From: Blastocystis hominis
Taxonomy: Eukaryota > Sar > Bigyra > Opalinata > Blastocystidae
DNA: 42,796 bases
Assembly: GCF_000151665.1 (NCBI RefSeq)
Contig: NW_013171867.1
Span: forward strand, 5,001 to 47,796
Direction: 5' to 3'
Part shown: piece after piece, positions 26,701 to 36,589 of the stretch
Layout: every line of letters begins with the position of its first letter
Numbering within the stretch: the first letter of the stretch is position 1
Notes under the pieces: generated by a model
Database searches by the model: none
What the model was told of the DNA's origin: nothing
The model's input: only the letters and a program-made list of their open reading frames with translations
Translations under genes and position numbers: made by a program

Positions 26701-26837
26701 TTGAACATAGCCTGGGCATCCTTGGGTCGAAACAGGACAGTCATGGAAGTGATGTAAGGATTCTTGTACTTGTAGGGGTTGATCCAAGTGAATGAGCCGT
26801 TGGTAGGTGAGCCTTGAATAAGCATGGAGTAGTGCAT
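23773..26837 (-). pseudogene. Giant multi-module penton/spike-like protein (one frameshift)
   Basis: ATG at 26837 (MHYSMLIQG) reads about 95 residues, then a frameshift near 26545 moves into a frame open to 23773 (925 codons). The total is about 1020 residues. It repeats a strand-helix unit at least five times (IPAGYYTISEIIALLN, IPRGAYDIETIIAKLN, LPVGYYTFSEFIEAVG, IQRGHYSAIDIVNMI, IPSRLTQADMIWHMN). It also repeats IDFTDAPDIREILGF twice and ends with IQLYCNIVKSKTIPLL plus DENGDPLSFIGNVYLLIGF. The single-module neighbour at 22752 has one such unit. It is probably a virion vertex or spike protein built by domain duplication. The frameshift may be real or an assembly error. Confidence 0.6.
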
Positions 26838-26887
26838 GGTCTTTCTCTCTTTACCATAATATAAAGGGCAGACAATTACCACATTGG

Positions 26888-27130
26888 CAGAAAAATGGCC
26901 GAAAAGGTTTTCGCTCATTATACGTCATGGCTATCGAGGCAGCCAAACAGGCTAAATTTAATTTTCGACCTTTGTTTCTTATGAAAGCCAAAATAGTCAA
27001 GTTGTCAAAGTCACCTCTCAGACCCCGACTTTAGGGCATTTTTCGTCATGGATTTGAGGTGAAAAGGCGTGAAAACAGCAGAAAATGGCAGAAAATGGTC
27101 GAAAATGCGATTTCGCCATATATTCGTCAT
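26888..27130. repeat. Direct repeats upstream of the spike gene (candidate control or terminal region)
   Basis: A unit of about 42 bases recurs at 26888-26929 and 27089-27130. Both begin CAGAAAA and both contain GG(C/T)CGAAAA, then a TTTCGC-type core, and end in CGTCAT. Before the second copy, three 10-base units (GCAGAAAATG, GCAGAAAATG, GTCGAAAATG) are in tandem at about 27078-27107, and another TTTTTCGTCAT lies near 27040. The block is upstream of the outermost right-hand Maverick gene, so it may be a promoter, replication origin or eroded terminus. Confidence 0.55.
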
Positions 27131-27506
27131 TTCTATACTACTCATGAATATTTAACAATGAATATCGATAAGAAGCATACCAAAATGCGTGATTGTACAT
27201 CCATTGTGTTTCAAGTCGAGAACATAGCTCCAGCTTGTAATTCCATTTAATAGGCATAATGAAAATTCATCATATAACTCAATCTACTGTGTGAATAAGA
27301 CAATTATGGTAGGATTTACAAAATGACAAAATCTGTCCACTCTTTACTTCTACTATTCCTATTATTGTTCAAATCATAATATTACATTAGTATTAAGAAA
27401 ATAATGTGCAATGAAACAATAATAATGACGGAAAGAAAATTATACTGGAATCAAATAGAGAAGAGTTACGTTTCATTTTGGTGTTTGTTCCATATTATCA
27501 TTATTT
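27131..27506. other. AT-rich intergenic stretch at right Maverick edge
   Basis: No gene is recognised between the direct repeats and the MORN gene start. The AT content rises abruptly to host-like levels, so the right edge of the Maverick is probably near 27130-27300. No terminal repeat partner was found on the left. Confidence 0.45.
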
Positions 27507-28739
27507 ATGGAACTATCTACAGATTCTGGAATTCAATCATGTTGTATTATCGAAATAAAACCATTGGAAGTGTCTCGTTACCTGGGAAAGGAATCTGGAT
27601 TTGAGGTTGATATTTGGAATTGGTGTATCACCAATCAATTCCCTATTAGTACTATAGATAAGATTGATAGTGAGAATGTGATTCTGAACATTGGTTCTCC
27701 ACATCAAGGTTACACTATTCAAACGAAGATGAAAGATGGAAAATTGAATGGGAAAGCTATTATCAAAACAATAAACAATACGATAATAGCAGAATTCGAA
27801 TATCAAAGTAATGAGATAAAAGGACAATGTAAATTGTATTATGATTCAGGTGAATTATATTTTGAAGGGAATCTTGAAGATGGATATCGTCAAGGACTAG
27901 GAATAGAGTATGATAAGAATGGGAATGTGATATTTGAAGGTAGGTATGAGAAAGGATGTCGAGACAATCATTGTGAAAGAATGAATGGAATGGAAGGTTA
28001 TTGGAAAGAATTGGATGGGAATGGAAATGTGATTTCGATTTGTCAAAAGAATGAAAAAGGAATGAATGAAGGATTGTGCTACTATTTTGAATCAGGATTA
28101 CTGGATCGAGTCAGTATTTGGGAAAACAATGAAGAAATATCGATTTTATATCGATTTGAAAATGATGAAATGATAGAATACAAAGATGGTGTAAAGTGGT
28201 TTGAAGGATACTATGAAGGTTCAATTGATAAAGGATTTTCTCGACAATGTGGAAAGGAATATGATGAAGAAGGCCAGAATATGATTTATGAAGGTGAATT
28301 TCTGAATGGAAAACGACATGGATTAGGAACATCTTTTAAAAACAATGAAATAGAATATGAAGGAGAATGGGTGAAAGGAATACCAAAATCAAAGTATATA
28401 CTGTTATTTGCAGTAATTCCAATGATATTCGGGCTATGTATTGTTGTATTGACATTCATTTTACCATTACCAACATTCTTGCAGTGGTTAATAATGTTAG
28501 CAGTAATCACTTGTGGATTAATATTCCTTGATTATATTTGGAAGAATATAAGTGAAGGAATGATAACTAAGGACTTTTATCCTAGAGTGTATAGTAAGAA
28601 ATATGAATATGAATATGAGAGGGAGCATGTCATATTTGCAGATGAATGCTATTCCAGAGTGAAAACATTCAAAATCGATGGATTGAATCGATTGAAAACC
28701 ATCAAAATCGGAAACTTCGTTTACTCAGAGAAAGAATGA
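27507..28739 (+). CDS. MORN-repeat membrane protein with LRR remnant
   Basis: A 410-residue frame from ATG at 27507. It carries about eight MORN-like units (KLYYDSGELYFEGNLEDG; RQGLGIEYDKNGNVIFEG; KRHGLGTSFKNNEIEYEG) over residues 55-290. Two membrane segments follow (YILLFAVIPMIFGLCIVVL and FLQWLIMLAVITCGLIFLDY, about 297-345). The C-terminus (FKIDGLNRLKTIKIG) is the start of the same LRR tail as the left-arm gene. A two-base deletion near 28712 relative to the left copy shifts the frame and ends the protein after YSEKE. The LRR coding continues in another frame to 28935. It reads outward from the Maverick and mirrors 4798-5832. Probably a host family member. Confidence 0.7.
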   Translation: MELSTDSGIQSCCIIEIKPLEVSRYLGKESGFEVDIWNWCITNQFPISTIDKIDSENVILNIGSPHQGYTIQTKMKDGKLNGKAIIKTINNTIIAEFEYQSNEIKGQCKLYYDSGELYFEGNLEDGYRQGLGIEYDKNGNVIFEGRYEKGCRDNHCERMNGMEGYWKELDGNGNVISICQKNEKGMNEGLCYYFESGLLDRVSIWENNEEISILYRFENDEMIEYKDGVKWFEGYYEGSIDKGFSRQCGKEYDEEGQNMIYEGEFLNGKRHGLGTSFKNNEIEYEGEWVKGIPKSKYILLFAVIPMIFGLCIVVLTFILPLPTFLQWLIMLAVITCGLIFLDYIWKNISEGMITKDFYPRVYSKKYEYEYEREHVIFADECYSRVKTFKIDGLNRLKTIKIGNFVYSEKE

Positions 28740-28740
28740 T

Positions 28741-28935
28741 TGGGGATATGACGAATCGAAATCATTCCACATATTGAATTGTGAAACATTGGAATCCATT
28801 CAAATTGGTCAATTCAGTTTCAGTGATTTTGGAGGCGACTTTGAATTGAAGAATCTACCACAATTACAATCCATTCAAATTGGTACAATTGGAAGTGATT
28901 CGTTCAATTTCTATTTTAGTTCATTTGTGATTTGA
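28741..28935 (+). pseudogene. Out-of-frame LRR continuation of the MORN gene
   Basis: After the frameshift, the sequence encodes ESKSFHILNCETLESIQIG and further IQIG units equivalent to the left-arm gene. It stops at a TGA (28933-28935) where the left copy has CGA. It is thus doubly disrupted relative to the left gene. Confidence 0.6.
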
Positions 28936-29052
28936 GGTATTGATATGATATTGAGTATTTGAATGATGTATAGATCTTCCAAATCTACAATCCATTACAT
29001 TAGGTGATTATGCATTCCGTGCTCCCTTCTCAACAATAATTGAAAGTATTGA

Positions 29053-29241
29053 ATGAATTCGAATGAAATGATTGATGTAGATCTTCCATCATTACAATCT
29101 ATTCAACTCGGTAGATGTGCACTTCAAGGAAGATGGGATGATTCAAGTTTATTGACACTTCGAAGTAATAATGAATTGATTGGTTATGATTTGTTTTGTA
29201 GATCTTCCAAATCTAACATCAATAACTTCTGCATATTCTAG
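29053..29241 (+). pseudogene. LRR tail remnant, right-arm copy
   Basis: A 62-residue open stretch nearly the same as 4516-4707 (-). It carries LPSLQSIQLG and SNNELIGYD. It is the eroded C-terminal extension of the LRR region and lies downstream of the disrupted MORN gene. Confidence 0.45.
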
Positions 29242-32200
29242 TATCCGTTATCCTCGTGTAGTGACATTAGAAAGTATTTCTGAATATTGAATATTGATAG
29301 TATTTAGATATTCCAAATCTTCGAAATGTCAAACTACCTGGTTCATTCGATGAAGTTCGATCGAAATCAATTTCGAGTATAGTTTGATTGATTTGATTTG
29401 ATCCATAGATGTTTCTTCCATTCTCGCTAATCTTGTCCACGAAATCGATGAGTAAATCTATAATTTTGATTTGATTTGATTAGTTCAGTGATTCGTCATT
29501 GTTTAGGAACATTTCCATTGATTGATTGATTGATTGTTTGTTTCAAACCGATTCTTGATCACAATTCATGATTCTATAATTATCAAAATATCAATCCTGC
29601 CTGATTATTATGATGTTCTTCTTTACCATTTTAACAATGATACTCAATTATGATTGTTGTTTCTATCAATCAATCAATCATTGTTTTCGATCATTATTAT
29701 AATCATTATTATTATTACCAATGACCCAATGATCACATATTGAACATTCACAAATGATGGTTTGAATAGGTTTGAACTAGGATTTGTTCAATATTGATAG
29801 GAAACTGCTTGCTTCGAATAATCATTATCATTATCATTATCATGAATAATAAGATTGGATTTGATAGTGACACAATGGAATGGTTGGAATCGATTGATAT
29901 TGGATGATTATTCACATTTGTGAATCCATTGTTAAATCGGTAGATAATACAATACAATACAATGCAATACAATAGAATGATTGATATTGAATTAGGATAT
30001 TGATTTTGACTTATTGAATAGGAATAGATCACTGTATACATAGAATAGAATAGAATAGAATCAAATAGAGGTGAAATGGATAAAACAAGGCAATGAAACT
30101 ACAATAGAATAGAATAAAATCCGATTGAATAGCATTGGAAATCATATTGGATTCACCATTCAATCAATCCAACTATCATTTCTTTGTTTGTTTGTTTGTT
30201 TATCAATGAGTCACAAAACATGGATTTATCAATTTGATAATAATGGAATCAAATCGGATGTGTTTGATACTTGATAGTTGTAGTTCGTAGTAATATCAAT
30301 CGTGGTTTCACAATTCGATATTTGGATGGAATGTCGTATTCTTCAATATCACACTAACCATTCACTCGCTCACTCAATCAATCAATGGATGAAAGAGAGC
30401 TGATTCAAAATGCAAATGAATGTTGAATATCGTAAAGAATCAATTCATCATTCACACTCAATAATACTGATAAGAATAGAAAGGCTATTCAATCCATTGA
30501 TCGATTGATTGAATGATTGAATGAATGGTGTGTATTTGGTTAGTTTTCGATTTCCATTTATCATTATCATTATGATTGTATCATCATCCACATTATTCAT
30601 CGGTCTATTTCAGCATATTGAATACCATTAGATCACTTTGGTATTGTTGATCATGAATAGAATGATTGGATAGGATCGATCAATAAGAATCAGAATCAGA
30701 TTGATGATGAGTATTCAACCATCAATCCTCGTGATTATTATTATTAGTAGTAGTATTTGTTTTTGTATTTGTTCGATTATCAATGATATAGAATCGATCG
30801 AATGATTCATTGATAGCGATCCAATCGACTGATAGAATTATACAATTGATTCGATCGAATCCAAATGGAACAATCACTCAAACACATTTTAGTCTCAATG
30901 ATTGTTTTGCAATTGAATCGATCGAGATTCATGAAATCATTATGTTCGATCATTGGTTTAGCTGGAATCTATCATTGTACTGTATTGCATAACAATACTC
31001 TTCTTTCTTTCTTTCTGTCATTATCATCATTATTATCATTATTATTATTATTATTATTGATATCATTCAAATCATTGAATCCCATTCGAACAAGTCAATA
31101 TGGAATCAGCATTTGATAATCACAATACAATAATGAGGCATATTGTGAGAACCATTTGTGTTGTGGTTTGAATATGAGTATTTCGATAATGGCCTTTCTT
31201 GGAATCCATTGTTTGATTGTATATTCAATATGCTGTTTGTGATTTAACACCGATGAATGCACAAATCACATATTTCGAATGAATCTTGATCGAACGACTT
31301 CAATCGAATCGTTTTGACAAGATTCATTGCACTTAATCCAATTGAATCAATAGGAATCGACACAATCCATATTTGTTTGTTGAGATAGTATTAGTTTGGA
31401 TAATACTCAATGATTCATTATTCTTTTGTTTTGTTTTCTTTTGTTTTGATATTGCTTATCTATTTTTGATTATTCCATTTTTCATTTGTTGTTGTTGTTC
31501 AACTTTTGGAATTCATTGTAGTTCATTTTATTATTTCATTTTCTATTTTGATTTTTAGTTTATTCTTGTTTGTTTTGCTATTCTTTAGTTTTCTCTGTTT
31601 CTTATTTTCTTATATTTGTGCATTTTATTCTTCTTCTTTTGTTTTGTTTTGTATTATATGATTCTAATTTGTTTTTAGTTTTTCTTTTTTGTATTTTCTT
31701 TTTCTTTATTCCTTTTTTATATTCTAGCTTTCATCTTATTATTATTCACTATCCACCAGACAAATTGGATTGTGTCGATTCTTATTGATTCAATTCTCAT
31801 AAGGAAATATGTGATTATTTGTTTGGATTGTTCCATGTTTTGTTTTGCTTATTTCTGTTTGTTTTATGTTAATCATCATCATTATCATCATCATTATTAT
31901 TATTATATATCCATTTTAACCAATCACAGAATCAATCATGTGCCATCAGTTTGAAACAACAATACAAATTCCACAGATCATTGTAAAATGAATCAGATAG
32001 AATTGTTCTAATCATTATCAATCGAAATGTGTTCCTATTAAACGAATCAAATCAAATCAAATCAAATCAAATGATCAAACGGAATCGAATGAAACACAAT
32101 GAATCAAATCAAATCAAATCACCTAACAAGATAAGATAAGATAAGCTTAGACTTACCAAATGGAATTGAAATCTATGAAAATCATATGAAATCAATTCCA

Positions 32201-33002
32201 TTCTATTTATCAACAATACTCGAATCGATTTCGATTGAACATACCCCAATGATACAAGTAGATTGACATTTTGAAACAGATTTGGAATATCTATTTACCA
32301 TCTCTATTCAATATTTAGATCCACTTTCCAATGTCATCAAAACGAGGACAACAGAAACTCCATTATACAGAAGTTAGTGATGTTAGACTTGGAAGATCCA
32401 AAGCAAATCATAACCAATCAATTCATTATTACTTCGAAGTGTCAATGAAGTTGAATCATCATCATCCCATCTTTCTCCCCTACCTTCCAGTATCCGATAT
32501 CATATGACACATATTGTTTTTCCTTTTTATTCATTCATTCATTCATTCTGTTTTCCTTCATTACTCACTCACTCATTCATTCATAGATTGATGGATTATT
32601 GATTGTCATAAAGGAAACCCTTGATTCTTTGCTTTCATTGATTCCATTTCTTCTTTTGTTGACAAGGAATATTGTTATCGATTTTGATGGTTTGGAATCA
32701 ATGAATGAATGGTAGGGGAGAAAGAGAGAAGTAGCAATAGCAGCAACAACATCCACAGCAACAACTACAATAGTAGTTGTAGTAAGCAATGGACCAAACT
32801 ATCTATCAAATGATTTAATCAATAATCAGAACCTACAATAAGAAATCATTTCAAATCAATCCGATTGATGATTCGTGATAACAATCAATCTTTCCATGCA
32901 AACCGACAATCAAATGATCTTCTCTTCATTTATATTGAAATCTAAATCGATTCAAATAGATTCATTCAATTATGTGGATTGTTTGACAAACAAACAAACA
33001 AT

Positions 33003-33329
33003 TCATTGACCTGCAGGAGATCTTGAGCGGGCCGTTGACCGCCTGTTACGTCCGTACCTTCCGGCCTTGGACTTCTTCCCAGTAGCCGACCTCTTGGGTC
33101 TGCTTGCTATCCCTTTGCTCCAAATACCAAAAAGAGTAAGCCGATCATAGTGAGTGCTTTGCAAAAATTTTGCTAGTTCCTCACAACCAACCAACTCACT
33201 CTTCTCCCCAAAGAACTTCCCATGACCAATACCTGGTGTCTGGATTTTATCACAATCCTTTCTTCCTTCCCAAGGCTCTCTGAACCATGATATTACCCAG
33301 ACGAGGTACACAAAGAGAACCAATTCCAT
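33003..33329 (-). pseudogene. LINE C-terminal basic tail, copy B
   Basis: A 108-codon frame ending in GKKSKAGRYGRNRRSTARSR. The last 70 residues match 41032-41316 in copy C. The start of this frame comes from the deletion junction and is not genuine. The Lys/Arg-rich tail suggests nucleic-acid binding. Confidence 0.5.
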
Positions 33330-33952
33330 GTCCTCTCCTGTAGTAGTCGTAGACGTTTTCGGTTCGACGGGTCCAAGACAGTCCTCCTACTGTCAGTCCA
33401 TCTTGATCTTGTCCTCGTTCCAGTCTTGTCCAAAGTCTTGTCCTTGTCCGAAGTCTTGTCCTTGTCCGAAGTCTTGTCTGAAGTCTTGTCCGCAGATAAA
33501 TCCTTGTCCTTGTCTGAGCACTTGGCCGCCATCTTGAAAAACTCGTCGATTCCAGACTGTCTATTCTTCTTCCTACCCGGTACCTGTGGCAAAGAGGTCA
33601 CCTTAACCGGCGCCGAAAAGCTAGTTGGTGGGTGTGATAGCGACACAACTAACTGTTCCCTCTTAGGTACGCTCCCAGGCGTCGAAACTCTCCCGCTCTC
33701 TACTTGATCTCCCCTTGCAGGTCCAACACTAAGATCCGACTTTGTCCCTCCGCGTCTCGGACTTGTGTCCTTCTCTAGCGCTCGTGTCAACCTACTAGCT
33801 GCCTCTGAGTCGTTCGGACTATCGGGCAGATGTAGGGCATCCCTCTTCACAGACTTCTTCTTCACTCTCTCTATTTCTGCTTTGTGGGTCGACACATCAT
33901 CCAATCCGAGAACCATCCGGATCAGAGAAAGGATCCACGTCACACTCCTCAC
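33293..33952 (-). pseudogene. LINE region downstream of RT with PIP box, copy B
   Basis: A 219-codon frame, hydrophilic and Lys/Asp/Ser-rich. It contains QSGIDEFF (33536-33559), an exact match to the PCNA-interacting Q-x-x-I-x-x-F-F consensus. DKDKTSDK-type repeats follow. It overlaps the RT C-terminal frame and is cut by the internal deletion at its end. Copy C keeps the same motif. Confidence 0.55.
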
Positions 33953-34796
33953 CCAACGTGAGCCTCTCCCTGATCCTTCGGACCAAAGCCAATCTTTCTT
34001 TCATATATCTCCGGCATTTAAAGAGGAAGTGCTCTAGGGTCTCCTTCCCGCACTCTCCACAGCAAGGACACTTACACCCTTCTGGCCCCTCTAGCTTAGG
34101 GTAGCGCGTCTCCACACAACACCAGCTCCCACAGCGCATTTCCAGGATTACCTGACACCCTCTAGCCAACTCCGGATGCCTGAACCACAGATCCAGGTAG
34201 CGCCGGTTGATGGCTCGTCCTCTTGTCAAGTACGTCCTCAGAAACTGCGCAGTGCTCTCCTGCAGCTGGCGTATCCAAAGGCGTGGAATCGCCCTCCGTA
34301 CCAGATCTCTGGCCGAAAAAGGATTTCCGTTTCGTGGCTCTCCACCCCACATCTCGAATGCCATCTGGACATGGCACTTCCGCCTCTCATCTAGCCACCG
34401 CGCCGGAACCTCCTTACCGCATGCCAGGTGATCATCGATGATCCCTCTACCTACCGTCTGCAGCACTTCCTGTGCTATCCTCTCCGTCGTCTTCAGGTAG
34501 GTGTTCTTCGTTGACCACCATTCCAGCCTACTATCTATGAGATCGCCCAACGTGCGACTCAACCACCTCCCCTTCCACATGCATCGCAATCGCTTTGACA
34601 CCAGAATAGGATACACCGGAGGCATATCCAACTCCAGTTCCAACGGTGGGATGCATGCGGAAAACTTCCCGGTGGCTTGTAGGATGTAATTGAGACCTTT
34701 GTTTAGCACTTTTTGTACACTGTGTGCCTCCTCCTTGTTTCCGCCCCATACTTCTGCTCCATAGAGCCCGGATGTCAGCACAACACTCTGAAGTTG
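33897..34796 (-). pseudogene. Reverse transcriptase C-terminal region of LINE, copy B
   Basis: About 300 codons. The LYGAEVWGG segment and the following basic helices are typical of the region after the RT catalytic domain in non-LTR elements. Near the end, CPCCGECGKETLEHFLFKC is the conserved Cys/His zinc knuckle. The RT palm with the YxDD motif is missing because of the 5' truncation. The frame runs a little beyond 34796 into the adjoining polymerase scar. Confidence 0.75.
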
Positions 34797-34885
34797 CACA
34801 AACAACAATAGATGGATTTTGGATGATAATACGCACACAGTGGTTTGCGAGCATTACAAATTAAACATAATTCAAAGACGTTAGA
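34797..34885 (+). pseudogene. Scar of a second Maverick polymerase (C-terminal end)
   Basis: Read on the + strand, this 89-base segment encodes CTNNNRWILDDNTHTVVCEHY and a few more residues to a TAG near 34883. It aligns with the end of the broken polymerase at 6401-6835 (CTDNKRWILDDNVHTLAFGHY). DNA identity is clearly below that of a recent copy, so this comes from a different, older Maverick. LINE copy B joins it directly. Confidence 0.7.
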
Positions 34886-35523
34886 AATCACTATAATACC
34901 CTTTGGAGTCCGCTGCATTTTCTGCCTCGCTACTTTGTCGGTACGATGAATCGTTCCCCACTACTTGCATCCAAGTGTCACTGACGCCTTTTGTGAGAAA
35001 AGCATTGACACTTGCCAATCCTCAGTAGTAAAGGAATGACGCGTTTAATGCGAAATTTGGTTGCTAACCGATGATTGTCGACCTGGCAGCCTAAGAACCA
35101 TGAGGGCTCAAAGTCAGTTGGTCGATTACAACGACCGATAAAGGGTCATAATTGTCATCACGGTGCAAAAGAGGTCGAACTATCGGCTACTACATTAGTA
35201 CAAAGCGCATCAATTCTTTACTACGTCCTAATACGATTTCTAATACAACAATACTTCACCATTACCGATCGTTAAACTAACCTAGTTCACTAAGGTACAA
35301 ATTCAGCTCAAATTCCCTATTTTCCGTTTCATATCCACACAAGACCACTCTAATAATCACACTCATTTCGCTGAAATCGACATGCTTGGAGATCTTACTG
35401 GAGGTCACTGAGGATAGGGGGATCGAGAGTGGAAAATGGGATCTTTTGCAGCAGACTACTCTCTCTTCTGTGGAGGGGGTTGATGCAGATCTCATGAAGA
35501 GAACAGGGGTGAGGATCGAGGAG
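34886..35523. other. Unassigned stretch between Maverick scar and LINE copy C
   Basis: GC is higher than in the arms, but there is no recognisable gene. It may be further sequence from the second Maverick or unrelated host DNA. A frame at 35386-35631 (+) runs into the LINE 5' end and is doubtful. No similarity to the region beyond the main polymerase (6180-6400) was seen. Confidence 0.4.
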
Positions 35524-36202
35524 TATTTCATTTCATATGTTCTCAGCGTGTTAAAGAGAAGTGTTGGGTCACAACACACCAAGAGAAGGAGCGAAAGAAG
35601 GGTATATGGAGAGTACCAAGAATCTAGATAGAGGACTACGAACCAATCCACAAAGACAACAATTCATGGAGATATCGAGTATTCATGGCCTCCTAACATG
35701 CCTGGAATCTCATCACTTTCACTTCACATAAAGTACTAGTATTTCACACAACAAATATCATGAATTGAATTGAATTGAATTGATTAGATTAGATTAGTTA
35801 ATCAGGTGTGGGAGTTCGTTATTGTTGGGTGAAATGATAACACCCGAAAAACTCGTATTGATGATGTTGAAACACCTCCAAGAGCACGTGACAAGACGAG
35901 TTGAATATTGATTGTACTTGGAGAAGAAGTATACGATTCTTGATGAAGTGTATCCACAAGGAAGACTGGTTTTCCGCAGCTTAGGAAGAATGAGAGGTTA
36001 GAGAAGAGCCGAAGGACGTCAACGAAGAGTTCGGTGGAGGTGTCTGTGAAAAAACCGGTTGAAAGTACTGAAGATAATCGGTTAAAAGAAGAAGTTGTGC
36101 AGATAGGTAGATAAAGAAGAAGAAGAATGCAAGGGCTCTTGCAAGAAGTTGAGAGAGGACAGTGAGAGAAAACAGTCTGAGATTATCCCAATAAATGCAA
36201 AA

Positions 36203-36589
36203 ATGAAGAAAAAGACGATGCATTCTAAAAATCAAAAATCAAAATCAAGAAGGACTGGTACGAAATCTCCCAACCACGGCAAAACTCCGATAAAAACGCA
36301 AGAGAAGAATAGTGAGAACCGTGTGAAGAGACCCGGAGGTGAAAAGGAAGAAGTAGTGTTGCGACACACGGAGAGTAAAAGAGTGCGTTTAGAAGAGGAG
36401 GTCAAGCCGATTGAACCAAAAGAGGTTTCGCCTTCATCAAAGGTAGAGTCGAGTTTGTTGGAAGAGAAGAAGGATTGTGAGCTGCCATGTGAAGAAGTGA
36501 AGAAGAAGAAGAAGAAGGAGAAAGAGAGCGAGAGCAGTATAGTAATCACAAGTTGTTCGCAGCAAAAGGTTGATTCTCCCTATGTGTAG
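36203..36589 (+). CDS. LINE ORF1 first part, copy C
   Basis: An open basic/acidic frame (in-frame ATG at 36203, frame open from 36149) with SKSRRTGTKSP, VKRPGGEKEEVVLRH and a poly-Lys stretch. It overlaps the next frame by 20 bases. Copy A has the same layout with an extra stop. Low-complexity and charged, with no recognised domain. Confidence 0.45.
   Translation: MKKKTMHSKNQKSKSRRTGTKSPNHGKTPIKTQEKNSENRVKRPGGEKEEVVLRHTESKRVRLEEEVKPIEPKEVSPSSKVESSLLEEKKDCELPCEEVKKKKKKEKESESSIVITSCSQQKVDSPYV

Larger units (their letters stand above)
6100..27130. mobile_element. Maverick/Polinton-type endogenous DNA virus (decaying)
   Basis: A block with clearly higher GC than its flanks contains the diagnostic Maverick set: protein-primed family B polymerase, retroviral-type integrase, FtsK/HerA-type packaging ATPase, adenain-like cysteine protease, a major capsid candidate and penton-like proteins. 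The 21 kb length fits the family's usual 15-25 kb. Several genes are broken while others are intact. Terminal inverted repeats and a target-site duplication were not recognised, so the boundaries are approximate: the left edge lies between the polymerase end and 5833, and the right edge lies within about 26840-27500. Confidence 0.88.
28650..33002. repeat. Right arm of large imperfect inverted repeat
   Basis: The reverse-complement partner of 2753-5120, including the LRR tail, microsatellite-rich spacer and the 3' junction of a LINE copy. Extra blocks at about 29690-30380 and 30560-31880 are absent from the left arm. The block at 31390-31760 is very T-rich on this strand. I see no convincing gene between 29242 and 33002. 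A 70-codon frame at 32577-32789 (-) repeats the left-arm low-complexity frame and is doubtful. Confidence 0.75.
32985..34796 (-). mobile_element. LINE-like non-LTR retrotransposon, copy B (5'-truncated)
   Basis: Reading leftwards from 34796, the copy holds the reverse transcriptase thumb/C-terminal part, the PIP-box region and the basic C-terminal tail, then a short TTTG tail (32985-33002). A block equivalent to about 40430-40970 of copy C is deleted near 33310. Its 5' truncation point abuts a Maverick polymerase scar. Its tail flank (AAACAATCCACATAATTG) is the same as that of copy A, so the two share an insertion site duplicated with the inverted arms. Confidence 0.75.

Noticed and set aside
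33420-33500. Short regular repeats (GTCTTGTCC units) considered as a CRISPR-like array
   Set aside because: The units are contiguous without spacers and encode the DKTSDK repeats of the LINE protein on the other strand.
34886-35280. Considered as a tRNA, snRNA or 5S rRNA region because of its higher GC
   Set aside because: No cloverleaf with the T-loop GTTCGA box, and no internal promoter or snRNA hallmark, could be found.
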